A stretch of DNA of 64,000 nucleotides, taken from Pelosinus sp. (GTDB taxonomy: Bacteria > Bacillota > Negativicutes > Propionisporales > Propionisporaceae). Position numbers and translations under genes: made by a program. The stretch covers positions 1 to 64,000 of the forward strand of contig JAJFUN010000062.1 in NCBI GenBank assembly GCA_021372375.1. The letters run 5' to 3'. Of this stretch, positions 18,850 through 27,500 are shown one piece after another. A model generated the notes under the pieces. It saw only the letters and a program-made list of their open reading frames with translations. It searched no databases and was not told where the DNA came from. Each line of letters starts with the position of its first letter. Within the stretch, counting starts at the first letter, position 1.

Positions 18850-19990
18850 GCAGAAGACAAAAAAGCATGGCTACTTAGATTCCTGCCCTGCTATCTTTTT
18901 GTCTCAAGACGTCCGGTCTAGTTCTCTCCGCTGCCTCACCTTGTTTTAAGGGCGCTATAAGAAAAGACTCTGAACGCGGGAGAGGGAGGCCCTGGAGCGC
19001 CCTTGCGATAGCACCTTGGGGTGTCTATCGCCCGACTCGACAGGACTTTCGTCGCGAAATCAGGCGAGTGATAAGGCTTGGGCAGCGGCTCTAAAAAATC
19101 TCGAGCCTCACGTCTGCAGCCTCTCCGCTTGGTGAGAAAATGAGGCGAGTGCTAAAGAAATCGATAGCGGGTACAAAAGAAAACTCGAGCCGCCTTGCTA
19201 AAGTTTGCCTCGTGGCCGTGGCAGAAGGCTAACTCGTGACTAGGCCGGTAGATAAAAACTAGTGCCGCTTGATTGTCCTCGACCACCGAAGCTAAGAAGC
19301 GGCATAGTGCGTACCCCCAACATTTTGGCGATACCTCTATGGGGGGTTGGGGGTAGCGGTGCCCCCTGCGCGCTTTTTGCAGGGGGATGACACACCCATC
19401 CTTCCCCCAACAGCTTCAAAATCTCCCATCGCATTCCTCTGTGAGGGGTGGAGAGGGGTTTGGGGGGAGGAGGGGTGTGTCATAGCGGGCGCACTATGCT
19501 GCTTCGTCTCTTGCGATAAGACGAAAAAAGGCCTTTTCCTCTTGTGCTACAATCAAGGCTGACTTCGCGTGGACATGGGGCGTAGTATCCCCGTGGAGCC
19601 GTAGGCGAGCTTAGCCCCATGGACGGCGCGGGAGACAGGCAGACTATTTGCGGGTCGAGTTTACGATGACGCTGCCTCCGGAGGACCATAATGTATAGAT
19701 GCCTTGCGACAATCGGAGCAAGACATGTATACCGCTAATCGGAGCAAGCGAATGCGGAGGCGTTTGCTGCCGATCATTCGCGCCGCGACAACCTCTCGCC
19801 ATTTGATGAGTCTATGAGCGTCAGCGAAAGCCTGCAGCTCACTATTTCGGTCGAGCCCCGCGATGACTCTAGAGTGCAGCGCCCGAAGGGCGTAACGGTT
19901 TTCTTTTGATAAAGCCCTGTAAGCAAAAGCGAGACTTGGTACGGATTCCAAGTCCTGCTCTGCACTTTGGCAGGAATTTTATTTTTCCAC
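18850..19990 (+). ncRNA. candidate giant structured non-coding RNA
   Basis: No plausible protein is encoded here, yet the DNA is GC-rich and full of helices. Examples: 18855-18863/18896-18904 (9 bp); GGGCGCT 18950-18956/18996-19002; an 11-bp hairpin with TTGG loop at 19005-19031; 19296-19311/19490-19505, a 16-bp long-range helix with one G-U pair. That helix encloses three hairpins: 19312-19321/19346-19355 (10 bp), 19362-19369/19379-19386 (8 bp) and 19387-19408/19462-19483 (22 bp, one mismatch and one G-U). CATGGGGC 19574-19581 pairs with 19614-19621. ATTCCTGCC near 18880 can pair with GGCAGGAAT near 19970, closing the whole molecule. A + strand terminator ends it. Size and phage-like setting recall the GOLLD and ROOL classes of ornate RNA, but I cannot match it to either. 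Confidence 0.6.
19950..19987 (+). terminator. terminator of the structured RNA
   Basis: TCCTGC (19953-19958) pairs with GCAGGA (19970-19975), followed on the + strand by ATTTTATTTTT. It suggests that the block at 18.85-19.99 kb is transcribed on the + strand, opposite to all neighbouring protein genes. Confidence 0.6.
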
Positions 19991-20011
19991 CATAAAAAAG
20001 TTTCCTGCTTT

Positions 20012-20049
20012 AAAATACAATAAAGGACTTACCGCTTAAGATAAGTCCT
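20012..20049 (-). terminator. hairpin AGGACTTA...TAAGTCCT
   Basis: AGGACTTA (20024-20031) pairs with TAAGTCCT (20042-20049); the minus strand continues TTATTGTATTTT. A near copy of this hairpin lies at 46993-47020. Confidence 0.55.
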
Positions 20050-20059
20050 CTTGATATAT

Positions 20060-20480
20060 AGCTTTTAATACAAGAGCCCGTAATGATCTACGCTACAGCC
20101 AATACCGATTATTACATACCTATACGCAAACTTTCGCCTACCCACAAGCATTACACGACCGATACTGACCTTTGCTCGACTACTGAACATACCTGCCGAA
20201 CCTACTGCAATCGTTAGACTGCAATAGACCCATCATAGCGTTCCCCGGGGTAACTCTCCAGCACCCCCAGCAGTCTTAGCTCGACAGCCATACATCCCTT
20301 TCGACCACACGACAACAGTTGGGCTGCCGTACAGCCTTGGGAGACATATAACCATCTGCCCGCCGACTACTACCGAGCCTTGCGACCCGGCAGTAATCTT
20401 TGGCCGACCAATGCCGAACACCTTGCGATATCCGACACCAGTCTTGGCTCAACCATTACGAACCCTTGTGATGTTATTAT
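20060..20480 (-). repeat. degenerate tandem repeats of about 21 nt
   Basis: Read on the minus strand, units of about 19-25 bases recur around a TCG...CAAGG core (for example GTCGGCCAAAGATTACTGCC, GTCGCAAGGCTCGGTAGTAG, AGCAAAGGTCAGTATCGGTC). Frames are broken by stops, although one 62-codon stretch (20233-20421) is open and rich in Gly and Val. The block lies between the AGGACTTA hairpin and a TTGGTCATAATAACATCACA motif (minus strand). This may be a decayed repeat-protein gene or part of an RNA. I see no supported gene here. Confidence 0.5.
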
Positions 20481-20558
20481 GACCAATATCATCAATATAA
20501 CTCTTGGTAAATCATAGAATTAAATTTTATATCTATTTATGATATCCCGCAAACGATG

Positions 20559-20651
20559 AAAAAAAGTTAACCCCAGGAGCAAAGGAATTCTAAGTACATA
20601 CGTACCTACTCCCATTCGGGAACCCAGCTTTTGTCCTTCGCAGGTTAACTT
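20559..20651 (-). ncRNA. compact four-helix RNA with intrinsic terminator
   Basis: On the minus strand GTTAACC (20649-20643) pairs with GGTTAAC (20572-20566). Inside it GCGAAGG pairs with CCTTTGC, and that helix encloses two hairpins, TCCC-GAAT-GGGA and AGGTAC-GTAT-GTACTT. Seven Ts follow the outer stem at 20565-20559. This could be a small RNA or a structured 3' end of the DUF1659 cassette transcript. Confidence 0.5.
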
Positions 20652-20734
20652 GCTAACTATATTATGCCACACTAATAAAATTCATGCCATACTCTTCAAA
20701 AACTTGGCGACATATATACACCTCATGACTTTTT

Positions 20735-20778
20735 TATCATAAAAACAGCTGCTGCCTCAATCCTGAGACACCAGCTGC
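20735..20778 (-). terminator. terminator after the small-gene cassette
   Basis: A 14-bp stem with two non-Watson-Crick positions (20746-20759 with 20764-20777) is followed on the minus strand by TTTTTATGATAAAAAAG. It comes right after the stop of the 47-aa gene. Confidence 0.75.
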
Positions 20779-20781
20779 TTT

Positions 20782-20925
20782 TCATTTACCGGCCTTTAAT
20801 TCTAAAGCCAGCGCCAATATATTTTTTACCTGGTGGAGTATGTCAATATGCTTACTATCCACCAGCCCTGGAACAACCCCCAAGACTTCTTCAAGAGCCG
20901 TCACGATCTTTACTGCCGTTTCCAT
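20782..20925 (-). CDS. small protein (47 aa), last gene of the cassette
   Basis: ATG 20925 follows AGGGG and opens a 47-residue frame starting METAVKIVTALEEVLGVV and ending LALALELKAGK. It looks like one amphipathic helical protein. No family is recognised. It begins nine bases after the YvrJ-like gene and precedes a terminator, so it belongs to the same transcript. Confidence 0.6.
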   Translation of the reverse strand: METAVKIVTALEEVLGVVPGLVDSKHIDILHQVKNILALALELKAGK

Positions 20926-20934
20926 ATCTGCCCC

Positions 20935-21138
20935 TTACCTCCCATCATGTTTTTCGCAATTATTGCCGCAGATAGCCTTTTGGCATTTCATGCACCAATC
21001 CATGTGCGCTTGAATCTTGGCCGTTAGCTCCCTAGCCGCCCCCTCGGCACTATCAAGGCGAGCCTCGAGCTTGACTAGGAGCCACGCGGCTACTGCAATG
21101 GGAAAGCCCATTTGGCTGATCATTTGAATAATTTCCAT
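20935..21138 (-). CDS. YvrJ family small membrane protein
   Basis: The 67-residue protein begins MEIIQMISQMGFPIAVAAWL and continues LLVKLEARLDS, the pattern of the YvrJ family: one N-terminal membrane helix, then a charged helix. The tail CMKCQKAICGNNC is cysteine-rich and unusual. YvrJ-like genes in Firmicutes often follow DUF1659 and DUF2922 genes, as here. The function is unknown. ATG 21138 follows AGGGTG. Confidence 0.8.
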   Translation of the reverse strand: MEIIQMISQMGFPIAVAAWLLVKLEARLDSAEGAARELTAKIQAHMDWCMKCQKAICGNNCEKHDGR

Positions 21139-21155
21139 TTATATCACCCTAAAAA

Positions 21156-21177
21156 CTAGGGCGCCGTTACGCGCCCT
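21156..21177. terminator. short GC hairpin between small genes
   Basis: GGGCGC pairs with GCGCCC (about 21160-21175) with T-rich sequence on both sides (TTTTC on +, TAGTTTTTAG on -). It may reduce read-through into the YvrJ-like gene. Confidence 0.5.
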
Positions 21178-21283
21178 TTTCTTCTACTGCCAGCCGAGTA
21201 TTGTCAGCCTCTTCGTCATCGATATTGAGGGTTTCTATATTCTTGGCTGGCGGTCCATAGACCACTGTTAAGAGTTCCTGCAT
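21167..21283 (-). CDS. small acidic protein (38 aa)
   Basis: ATG 21283 lies about nine bases from AGGGGG. The 38-residue product starts MQELLTVVYGPPAKNIETL and continues with the acidic stretch NIDDEEADN. No family is recognised. It fits tightly between the DUF2922 and YvrJ genes, which supports it as a real cassette member. Confidence 0.5.
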   Translation of the reverse strand: MQELLTVVYGPPAKNIETLNIDDEEADNTRLAVEEKGA

Positions 21284-21297
21284 AGTGGTAACCCCCC

Positions 21298-21510
21298 TTA
21301 GGTTAAAGTAGCTACATCGAGCTGACGAATCTTGGCATCCACGATCTGCGTCAGGCTGCCGCTTTTGGTAGAGAAGATATTCTTGGCTATGATGGTCTGC
21401 ATGACAGCGCTTACAGTAGCCAAACTCAAATTATCTTTGGGATTGCTTACCGACATCACCACTTCCTTACCCATATCGGTGCGAAAAGTCATTTCGAGCG
21501 TCTTACTCAT
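21298..21510 (-). CDS. DUF2922 family protein
   Basis: This 70-residue protein (MSKTLEMTFRTDMGKEVVMS, NPKDNLSLATVSAVMQTIIA, KNIFSTKSGSLTQIVDAKI) matches the DUF2922 family of short proteins of unknown role. GGGGG lies before the ATG at 21510. It follows a DUF1659 gene, the usual partner. Confidence 0.88.
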   Translation of the reverse strand: MSKTLEMTFRTDMGKEVVMSVSNPKDNLSLATVSAVMQTIIAKNIFSTKSGSLTQIVDAKIRQLDVATLT

Positions 21511-21543
21511 AGGACGACCCCCTTTCTATTTTTTGTAAAATGC

Positions 21544-21768
21544 TTACTGATTGATAATATTAGCGTGGTCGAGACGAGTAACTGCCGACACCGGATAAGT
21601 CTGCAGCGAGCCAATGCCTATTGCGACATCGTATACATCCTGGTCGGTCGCGTCCACTTTGACGTTACTAAAATTGAAGGTTTTGTATACCGCACTGCCG
21701 GCAGCATTGGTCCCGGTTTGCACCTTAATTCCGAGACTACACGACTGAGGAACTTTGCTTGCAGCCAT
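21544..21768 (-). CDS. DUF1659 family protein
   Basis: The 74-residue protein (MAASKVPQSCSLGIKVQTG, YKTFNFSNVKVDATDQDVYDV, IGSLQTYPVSAVTRLD) matches the DUF1659 family. ATG 21768 is used since GGAGG lies seven bases upstream; an ATG four residues earlier would sit on the Shine-Dalgarno sequence. It is the first main gene of the cassette, behind a leader with a terminator-like hairpin. Confidence 0.85.
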   Translation of the reverse strand: MAASKVPQSCSLGIKVQTGTNAAGSAVYKTFNFSNVKVDATDQDVYDVAIGIGSLQTYPVSAVTRLDHANIINQ

Positions 21769-21792
21769 TTTCATTCCTCCTTTCATTTTTAA

Positions 21793-21826
21793 TTGCCAAA
21801 AAGGCCGCGCCCAAAGGCACGACCTC
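21793..21826 (-). terminator. attenuator-like terminator in the leader
   Basis: On the minus strand GGTCGTGCC pairs with GGCGCGGCC (9 bp with two G-U pairs; 21816-21824 with 21803-21811) and is followed by TTTTT. It lies between the promoter at 21933-21962 and the DUF1659 gene, so it must be read through for the cassette to be expressed. Confidence 0.65.
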
Positions 21827-21849
21827 TTGGCGGGAAAAGGACATCTATG

Positions 21850-21915
21850 CTAAAAGCGCCATCGCGCTATCAGCCCATCATGAGTGCCTTTTCCCAGAAG
21901 ACTATGTAGTTTCAT
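21850..21915 (-). CDS. possible leader peptide (21 aa)
   Basis: ATG 21915 follows AGGTG six bases away and opens MKLHSLLGKGTHDGLIARWR plus F before TAG. A small hairpin AGCGC-GATG-GCGCT overlaps its end and the 9-bp terminator follows 24 bases later, an arrangement like a translated attenuator leader. No homologue is recognised. Confidence 0.4.
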   Translation of the reverse strand: MKLHSLLGKGTHDGLIARWRF

Positions 21916-21932
21916 ATTTATCACCTGTCTTT

Positions 21933-21962
21933 ATTATAGGCGAACAGGTGTTTCGAGGTCAA
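21933..21962 (-). promoter_or_regulatory. sigmaA-type promoter of the DUF1659 cassette
   Basis: On the minus strand TTGACC and TATAAT are 18 bases apart, overlapping the end of the amidase gene. An ACACCTGTTCGCC spacer and a downstream ACAGGTG form a possible inverted repeat around the -10 region. Confidence 0.7.
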
Positions 21963-22492
21963 AGACTTTCGGTTCCGATTGACGAAACAATGGCCTCAGC
22001 AATGAGCCTTTGCCCAGCTTCACTTATCAGTACCTCCCTGTCAGCCTCTGATGTAATAAAGCCGCATTCGATGAGCACCGCCGGCATATCGGTCAGTCTG
22101 AGGACAGCAAAGTCGGCTTCTTTGACGCCCCTGTCCAAAGTATAGCCCCCCTGACAAAGCGCAGCCTGAATAGCTTGCGCCAGGCAAAGTCCCTCTGCTG
22201 AGCCGGGATAATGATAGGTTTCCACGCCGCGGGCCTCTAGCCTCTCAGCCGCATTACAATGCACAGAAATAAAGATATCCGCCCCCGCCTCATTGGCAAT
22301 ATCGGCCCGAAAAGCCAGCCCATCATCTTCGATATCCCCACTGCGGGTAAGAATCACCTCATGCCCTTTGCCTCTCAGTAGTTCCCCCAAAACTAAACCA
22401 ATAGCCAAATTGATAGCCGCCTCCGTAAATCCACCAGCACATGCCCCCGGCTCTACTGGCCCACTGTGACCAGGATCGATACAGATTTTCAT
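21959..22492 (-). CDS. N-acetylmuramoyl-L-alanine amidase (Amidase_3)
   Basis: The 177-residue enzyme cleaves the lactyl-amide bond of peptidoglycan. The four zinc/catalytic positions of the Amidase_3 fold are present: H9 (DPGHSG), E24 (FTEAA), H78 (SVHCNA) and E142 (IECGF). There is no signal peptide, as in phage endolysins that depend on a holin; YvrJ-like or other small membrane proteins downstream could be involved, but that is a guess. ATG 22492 follows AAGGAGGAGC. Confidence 0.93.
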   Translation of the reverse strand: MKICIDPGHSGPVEPGACAGGFTEAAINLAIGLVLGELLRGKGHEVILTRSGDIEDDGLAFRADIANEAGADIFISVHCNAAERLEARGVETYHYPGSAEGLCLAQAIQAALCQGGYTLDRGVKEADFAVLRLTDMPAVLIECGFITSEADREVLISEAGQRLIAEAIVSSIGTESL

Positions 22493-22540
22493 AAATTCTG
22501 CTCCTCCTTAATCCGAATGTTTGTTCGCCTTTAGAATAAC

Positions 22541-22566
22541 AGAAAACCCCCGCCAGCGGCAGGGGG
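22541..22566 (-). terminator. terminator of the Druantia-like operon
   Basis: A GC-rich hairpin (CCCCCTGCC-GCT-GGCGGGGG on the minus strand, 22547-22565) is followed by TTTTCTGTTATT. It lies between the DUF3883 gene and the amidase. Confidence 0.75.
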
Positions 22567-22648
22567 AAACGGTTTGGGGAAATGAAAGTCCGCATTTTCT
22601 CAAACTTTACTTGCTTTAAATATCAACATAATTCTCCATTGAGAACAG

Positions 22649-23440
22649 CTATATAGTAAACAACTGTCTACTTTCTACTGCCCAGTTAATAGCTATAGTT
22701 TGATATATCCTTTTTGTAGCCTGCAGTTTTTTATATGGATTAACTATTATTGTTACTATGGGCTCTATATTAATGTTACTGATTAATACAAGTACATATC
22801 GATCTTTAAGCTTTTTAGCAACACTCCACTCTTTGTCTGTAAATATGATTCCTCCTTTTTGTGCTGATATTCCCTTTACTTCAAAAACAATTTGATCTGA
22901 TTCTAGCTCGAAATCATAGCCACAACCATCATTTCTCTTATCTATAATGTGCCCTCTAAGCCCTTTTATTGCACCCGCTTCATATTGACTTAAAAAAATA
23001 TCCTCCGCCTGTTTCCCTGTGATCCCCCTGGTACCATACTCCTTTTGGGATTTAGTAGACTCTCTCCTTTTATCTTCTAAATTCAGTGAATCAATATAAA
23101 TTTGAATATTATCTGATTTATCAGGGTTCTCCAGCTGATTAGACAAAATATCCCGTACAATTTCCGCTAATGCATTTTCGCTCAGGTACTGGTATTTTTC
23201 AACAACCTCCAGACGACTTGGCCGCAGTTCACGCTGATGCCACCCTTTCCTTTTATTGCTATGCAAAGGGTCATATTCATCACGCATGTTCTTAATTGTA
23301 TTGGGATTCATACCCATCTTTTCCCCGATCTTTCCAAACGCCATCGTAAAACTAGCGTACCCTAAAGTTGAAAGAGCATCTCGATCAAATCTTGAAAGAT
23401 AATAGGCTATAATTAACGCCAGTTTATGATTGACTTCCAT
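22649..23440 (-). CDS. DUF3883-domain protein with helical DNA-binding-like head
   Basis: The 263-residue protein has two parts. Residues 1-90 (NHKLALIIAYYLSRFDRDAL, MGMNPNTIKNMRDEYDPL, WHQRELRPSR) resemble a head domain found on restriction-type proteins. Residues 150-263 (GYDFELESDQIVFEVKGIS, FTDKEWSVAKKLKDRYVL) match DUF3883, a PD-(D/E)XK-like fold with Asp and ExK residues (D, then FEVKG). It could be the DNA-cutting or recognition partner of the Druantia-like operon. ATG 23440 follows GGGAGGG. It is the last gene before the terminator. Confidence 0.8.
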   Translation of the reverse strand: MEVNHKLALIIAYYLSRFDRDALSTLGYASFTMAFGKIGEKMGMNPNTIKNMRDEYDPLHSNKRKGWHQRELRPSRLEVVEKYQYLSENALAEIVRDILSNQLENPDKSDNIQIYIDSLNLEDKRRESTKSQKEYGTRGITGKQAEDIFLSQYEAGAIKGLRGHIIDKRNDGCGYDFELESDQIVFEVKGISAQKGGIIFTDKEWSVAKKLKDRYVLVLISNINIEPIVTIIVNPYKKLQATKRIYQTIAINWAVESRQLFTI

Positions 23441-23508
23441 ATAAAACCCTCCCATATATTGAAGAAGCCCTTAAAAGATTTGAATATTAGAGCGTTTTTG
23501 ATACCATT

Positions 23509-24582
23509 TTAATTATGTCCATACCCGACTGTATAATTTGTTGCATAAAAACAACCTGGTACAGTATCTCTACCTAGATTGTATATACTAAATTTTGCTC
23601 CTATCTTAGGAATATCATCAATTGTATTATCCAACCCACGAATGGTGAAAAAGCTATCCATATCCCTAATTTTTAAAGTAAGTTTTCCATTGTTTGAAGG
23701 TTTAATTTCACTAATAAAACCTCTTACATCAATAGGCCAAAGTGGATGCTCCGATTTTGTTTCCCAATATTTATCACAAGCAGGACGAAAGCCACAATAT
23801 CTACATGAGTTTGGCGTAGGATTTGCAAGTGCTTGATTTTGACCTAACAGTAGCTTTTCATTAATATCTCTCAATAATGAGATGGCTTGTTCAATAAGAA
23901 GGATGCATTCATCCGGAATAAAGTCAACATCTTTTTCATAACAATCCAACCCAATAACTGAAGCCCTTGCAGGCCAGACTTTAAATTTTTTATAATATAG
24001 TGCCGCATACATTCTTAATTGAAGTACATATTCTAATTTCACAATGCCCCATTGTTCATCGAATACAGTTCCACTTTTAAAATCAACAATATGAATTCCA
24101 GAAGAAGACTGTCGTACTAAATCAATAAATCCACCAACTTGTTTATCCGGGCTCTCCACCCAAACCTCTGATTTAGTTAAGCCTAATGCCTTCCCTGAGT
24201 ACTGCTTAAATCCGATAAGATTCCTTATAAGGGCAAAGCAACTCTCCTTCTTCACGTCATAATTGTGAGCATGTATTCTTAATGGTATAAATCTATTTTC
24301 TAGAGACGATTTTCGCATAGTATGTTCTATTTCAGATATTTTCATCTCCCATTTTTCAAGCATTTCTTCTTCATTTCTTATAAAGCCCTTTGAGGTATCT
24401 TCTATTAAGTTGTGAATTAGAGTACCAATTTTTGCAGAAGGGGACCCCGGTAAAAGCGGATCCCTTTTACCATTTGCTGTCAATAATTCCCTCAGTGGAC
24501 AGTTTTTCAGTGATAGGAAACGGCTAGGTGATATTCTCGTCAAGGGTTTCGCTATTATTTTAGGTAGAGAAGCTATCATCAT
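23509..24582 (-). CDS. RecB/Cas4-like PD-(D/E)XK nuclease with Fe-S cysteines
   Basis: The protein of 357 residues shows the RecB/Cas4 layout: an N-terminal Cys (LKNCPLREL), IGTLIHNLIED, the catalytic GGFIDLVRQ with IVDFKSG (Asp, Asp-x-Lys), QLRMYAALY, and a Cys triplet CRYCGFRPACDKYW. With the early Cys this makes a 4Fe-4S site as in AddB/Cas4. About 80 further residues form a beta-rich OB-like tail. ATG 24582 overlaps the DruE stop by four bases (ATGA), so it is translationally coupled to the helicase gene. It is not one of the four core Druantia type II genes. Confidence 0.88.
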   Translation of the reverse strand: MMIASLPKIIAKPLTRISPSRFLSLKNCPLRELLTANGKRDPLLPGSPSAKIGTLIHNLIEDTSKGFIRNEEEMLEKWEMKISEIEHTMRKSSLENRFIPLRIHAHNYDVKKESCFALIRNLIGFKQYSGKALGLTKSEVWVESPDKQVGGFIDLVRQSSSGIHIVDFKSGTVFDEQWGIVKLEYVLQLRMYAALYYKKFKVWPARASVIGLDCYEKDVDFIPDECILLIEQAISLLRDINEKLLLGQNQALANPTPNSCRYCGFRPACDKYWETKSEHPLWPIDVRGFISEIKPSNNGKLTLKIRDMDSFFTIRGLDNTIDDIPKIGAKFSIYNLGRDTVPGCFYATNYTVGYGHN

Positions 24583-27500
24583 GGTGCATTTCGGACCATA
24601 AAGCGATGGCAATCACCAGGTCGACGTAATAAATTAAACGTGTCAATAAATTCCGCGTCACCACCTGCCGACACTACTGCTTTTGCGAGTAAGCCTGTAG
24701 GATTTAATATATTCCATAATGGATGGACAACAACAAACCTTCGCTGGCCTGCAATAAATCCAGGTAATTGATCAAAATTTGCTGCCTGATAATTGAAAAA
24801 GGTTGCAAATTTATCCCTTTCTCTGATAGCAATATCTGGCCAGTCACGCAGTTCTGGAACAGTAAAGTTACCATCCAGCCCCACATTATGTTGAGCATCC
24901 AAAAGAATACGTATGTAGGACATTGCCAGTCGCCAATCCAGTAAACCGTGATATGGCATATTTCGATAAACCTTTAAGCAATCGTAACATGCGGAATCAC
25001 ATCTATGATTACTATTAATAATAGTATCTGCGTATGATCCTGCATATGGTTTACACGTTTCCGTAAGCATATCTTTAAAGTGCATCCACAAATATCTTGT
25101 AAACCCAGCCCCATTTGGTAACCGATCGCTTAGTACCATATCAGCAATACCTGGCTGCCCGGGGTTAAACTCTTCTCTAGATATGTTGGCAATTTCAATT
25201 TCGTCAGGATCAATATCTAGTTTCCCCGCGAGTACTCGCCTAAGTAAGAATGCAGCAGAATATACCGCTCCCCGTACACCACCAGGTAAGGAATAACGTA
25301 CATCTGGATCTAACATAACTCCGGCTGGTACTTGAGTAGGAATTATATGAAGGACATCTGTTGTTTTTCCCGCGCCAAGAGCAACCTTTTCGGCATTGTT
25401 ATTATTCCCGTCAGTAAATCGACAAGCTATCCACTGCCTTTCTAATCTTGGTCCGCTTCCTGGAGAGGGCGTTATACGTTGAGTTCCTTCAAATAATTGG
25501 CCAGCATTATCATTTACTCTCCAAACCCTTCCGTCCTGAGCTAGATAAACACTAGCATTTGTACCACTAACGTTTGTTAAAGATAACCCCTGAGAAGTCT
25601 CAACTAAAAGACTAGGTGATCCAAAACTAATCTCATTATCCTCTTTAGCATTAGCTCCTCGTGATAAATCTGTTCTAAAGGCTTGTGGCGTTGCAACTTG
25701 AAATTTTGTAAACATATCTGGGGCGCCGCATTCTGGACATGCATCTTCATTAGGCTCAGAATCATGCGTAGAGGTTTTACCACATTTTTTACAGCGTAAC
25801 ATCCACTTTCGGTACGGGAGAGGATCACCTATTGATACCCAACGATTATTGGCCCACATCAAGGAACCGGTAAAACCAATAGCTGTGTGAATAACTTTAT
25901 CCTTAGTTTTTTGTGCCCCCGGAGCGAATTCACTTATTGCCAACTCTAAGTCCCTATCTATTGTAAAGCCTTTATCTCCTTCTAAACGATGATATAAAAG
26001 ACGAGTCCTAGTTGGCATACCGTACATAGGTAATATAGCCCCCTCTGCTAATCGCTCTGCCATTCCTTGACCTGTTAATTCAGGTGATATAGCAACTTTA
26101 TCTATTTGTGATGGCAGAACTTTAGAAAGCCATTCCAGTGTACCGAGATCTTGCTTGCCCAAGAGAGCTTGAATTACTTGTTTTTGCTCCTGATTCTGCG
26201 TAGCTAACCACTGCAATACAGCTGCTCTATTTTGTGTCCAGCCCGCTACTCCATCAACATCTTCAACAAGACCAAATTCCCCATGACTATCTGGTGGTTT
26301 CGGCCCGTGCCACCATCGCATTCCCGCTGAATGAAAAGCACGGCGTAAGCATTCTTTTGCAATCATGCGTTTTTGAATACGCTCTTGGTCCATGGTCAAA
26401 AACGGAACTGGTGGCGGATCGCCTGTTATCTTTTCAGGTTTGGAAAAGTAATACTCATCATGACTACGACCTCTACATAATGTCAATACAACTGCAAATG
26501 CCTGTCCACGGCGCCCTGCACGGCCCACTCTTTGCTGATAATTAAATCTCATTGGAGGCATATTGGCTAACTGTACCGCCTGCAGGCTTCCAATATCTAC
26601 ACCCACTTCCATGGTTGTAGTAACACTTAGAGCATCTATTTCGTCGACACTTTGATAATAATTTCTTGTCTGATTAGCTAAATTAGTGACAATCCCTCGG
26701 AAATGTCTCTGACGTTCCCCCTGATCATCCGACTGCGCCGTTAATTCCTCACAATGCAGTCGGAGAGGGGGACGACCGGAGACGACTGGATGGGCAATGT
26801 AATTCTTCTTCCATATAAACTCGCAAGTATTATCCGCAGTATGATCCAAAGTACATAAACAATTCGTACATATTCCAGCCGAATAGTGTAAGTGATATCG
26901 CCCACAACGAGGGCAAGTCCACACTGGATCTGCATTAACCGATACCCGAACATCAAGCAATCTTGTAGTTAAAATAGCATTTTGGTGTCCTGCATCGTGT
27001 AACAGATCAAATACTGTCGTGCCTAATAGATTCTCACCAATTCCAACCTTTTTCGAAACAGCTCTAATATATTTTTTTATAGATGCCTTACATGATGAGT
27101 AATTAATACTTCCTTGTATTGTATCATCATATTTTGACGGGCTGTATCTGTAATTATCGCCTAAGATTCGAATAAAAGAATCGCAAATCTGTGTCAGTTC
27201 TTCCTTAGTAATACCTAAATTATTCGATGCATACTGAATATCCATTATAGATGTATGTGCTTTAAGCCATCCTAACCCTGATGATTCTAAACCAAAATAT
27301 AGTCTTCCGAAAAATAAATCGCCAATAGACTTCAACAAAGCATCAGTCACATCATTCTTAGCTTTTTGTGTTGTTATGGGCAGATTTTGATACCATTCTT
27401 GGTTTTGAACATCAAATAATTCGGTCCAATGATGCTCTCTATTATCCCACTCAAAACTCTGGACTTCAAGATCGTTGCCCGCAGGATTTACACCAAGAGA

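Noticed and set aside
19240-19965. several 60-96 aa frames in the structured block
   Set aside because: They overlap long perfect hairpins, show Pro/Arg/Ser-rich composition, and have no ribosome sites; the RNA reading explains the sequence better.
18850-19990. group I/II intron, tmRNA or RNase P RNA
   Set aside because: I could not find domain V, the P7 or GAGGAAAGTCC-type signatures, or a tRNA-like end.
20233-20421. 62-aa minus-strand frame in the degenerate repeats
   Set aside because: It has repeat-like Gly/Val content but no ribosome site, and stops occur on both sides in the same repeat tract; listed as repeat, not gene.
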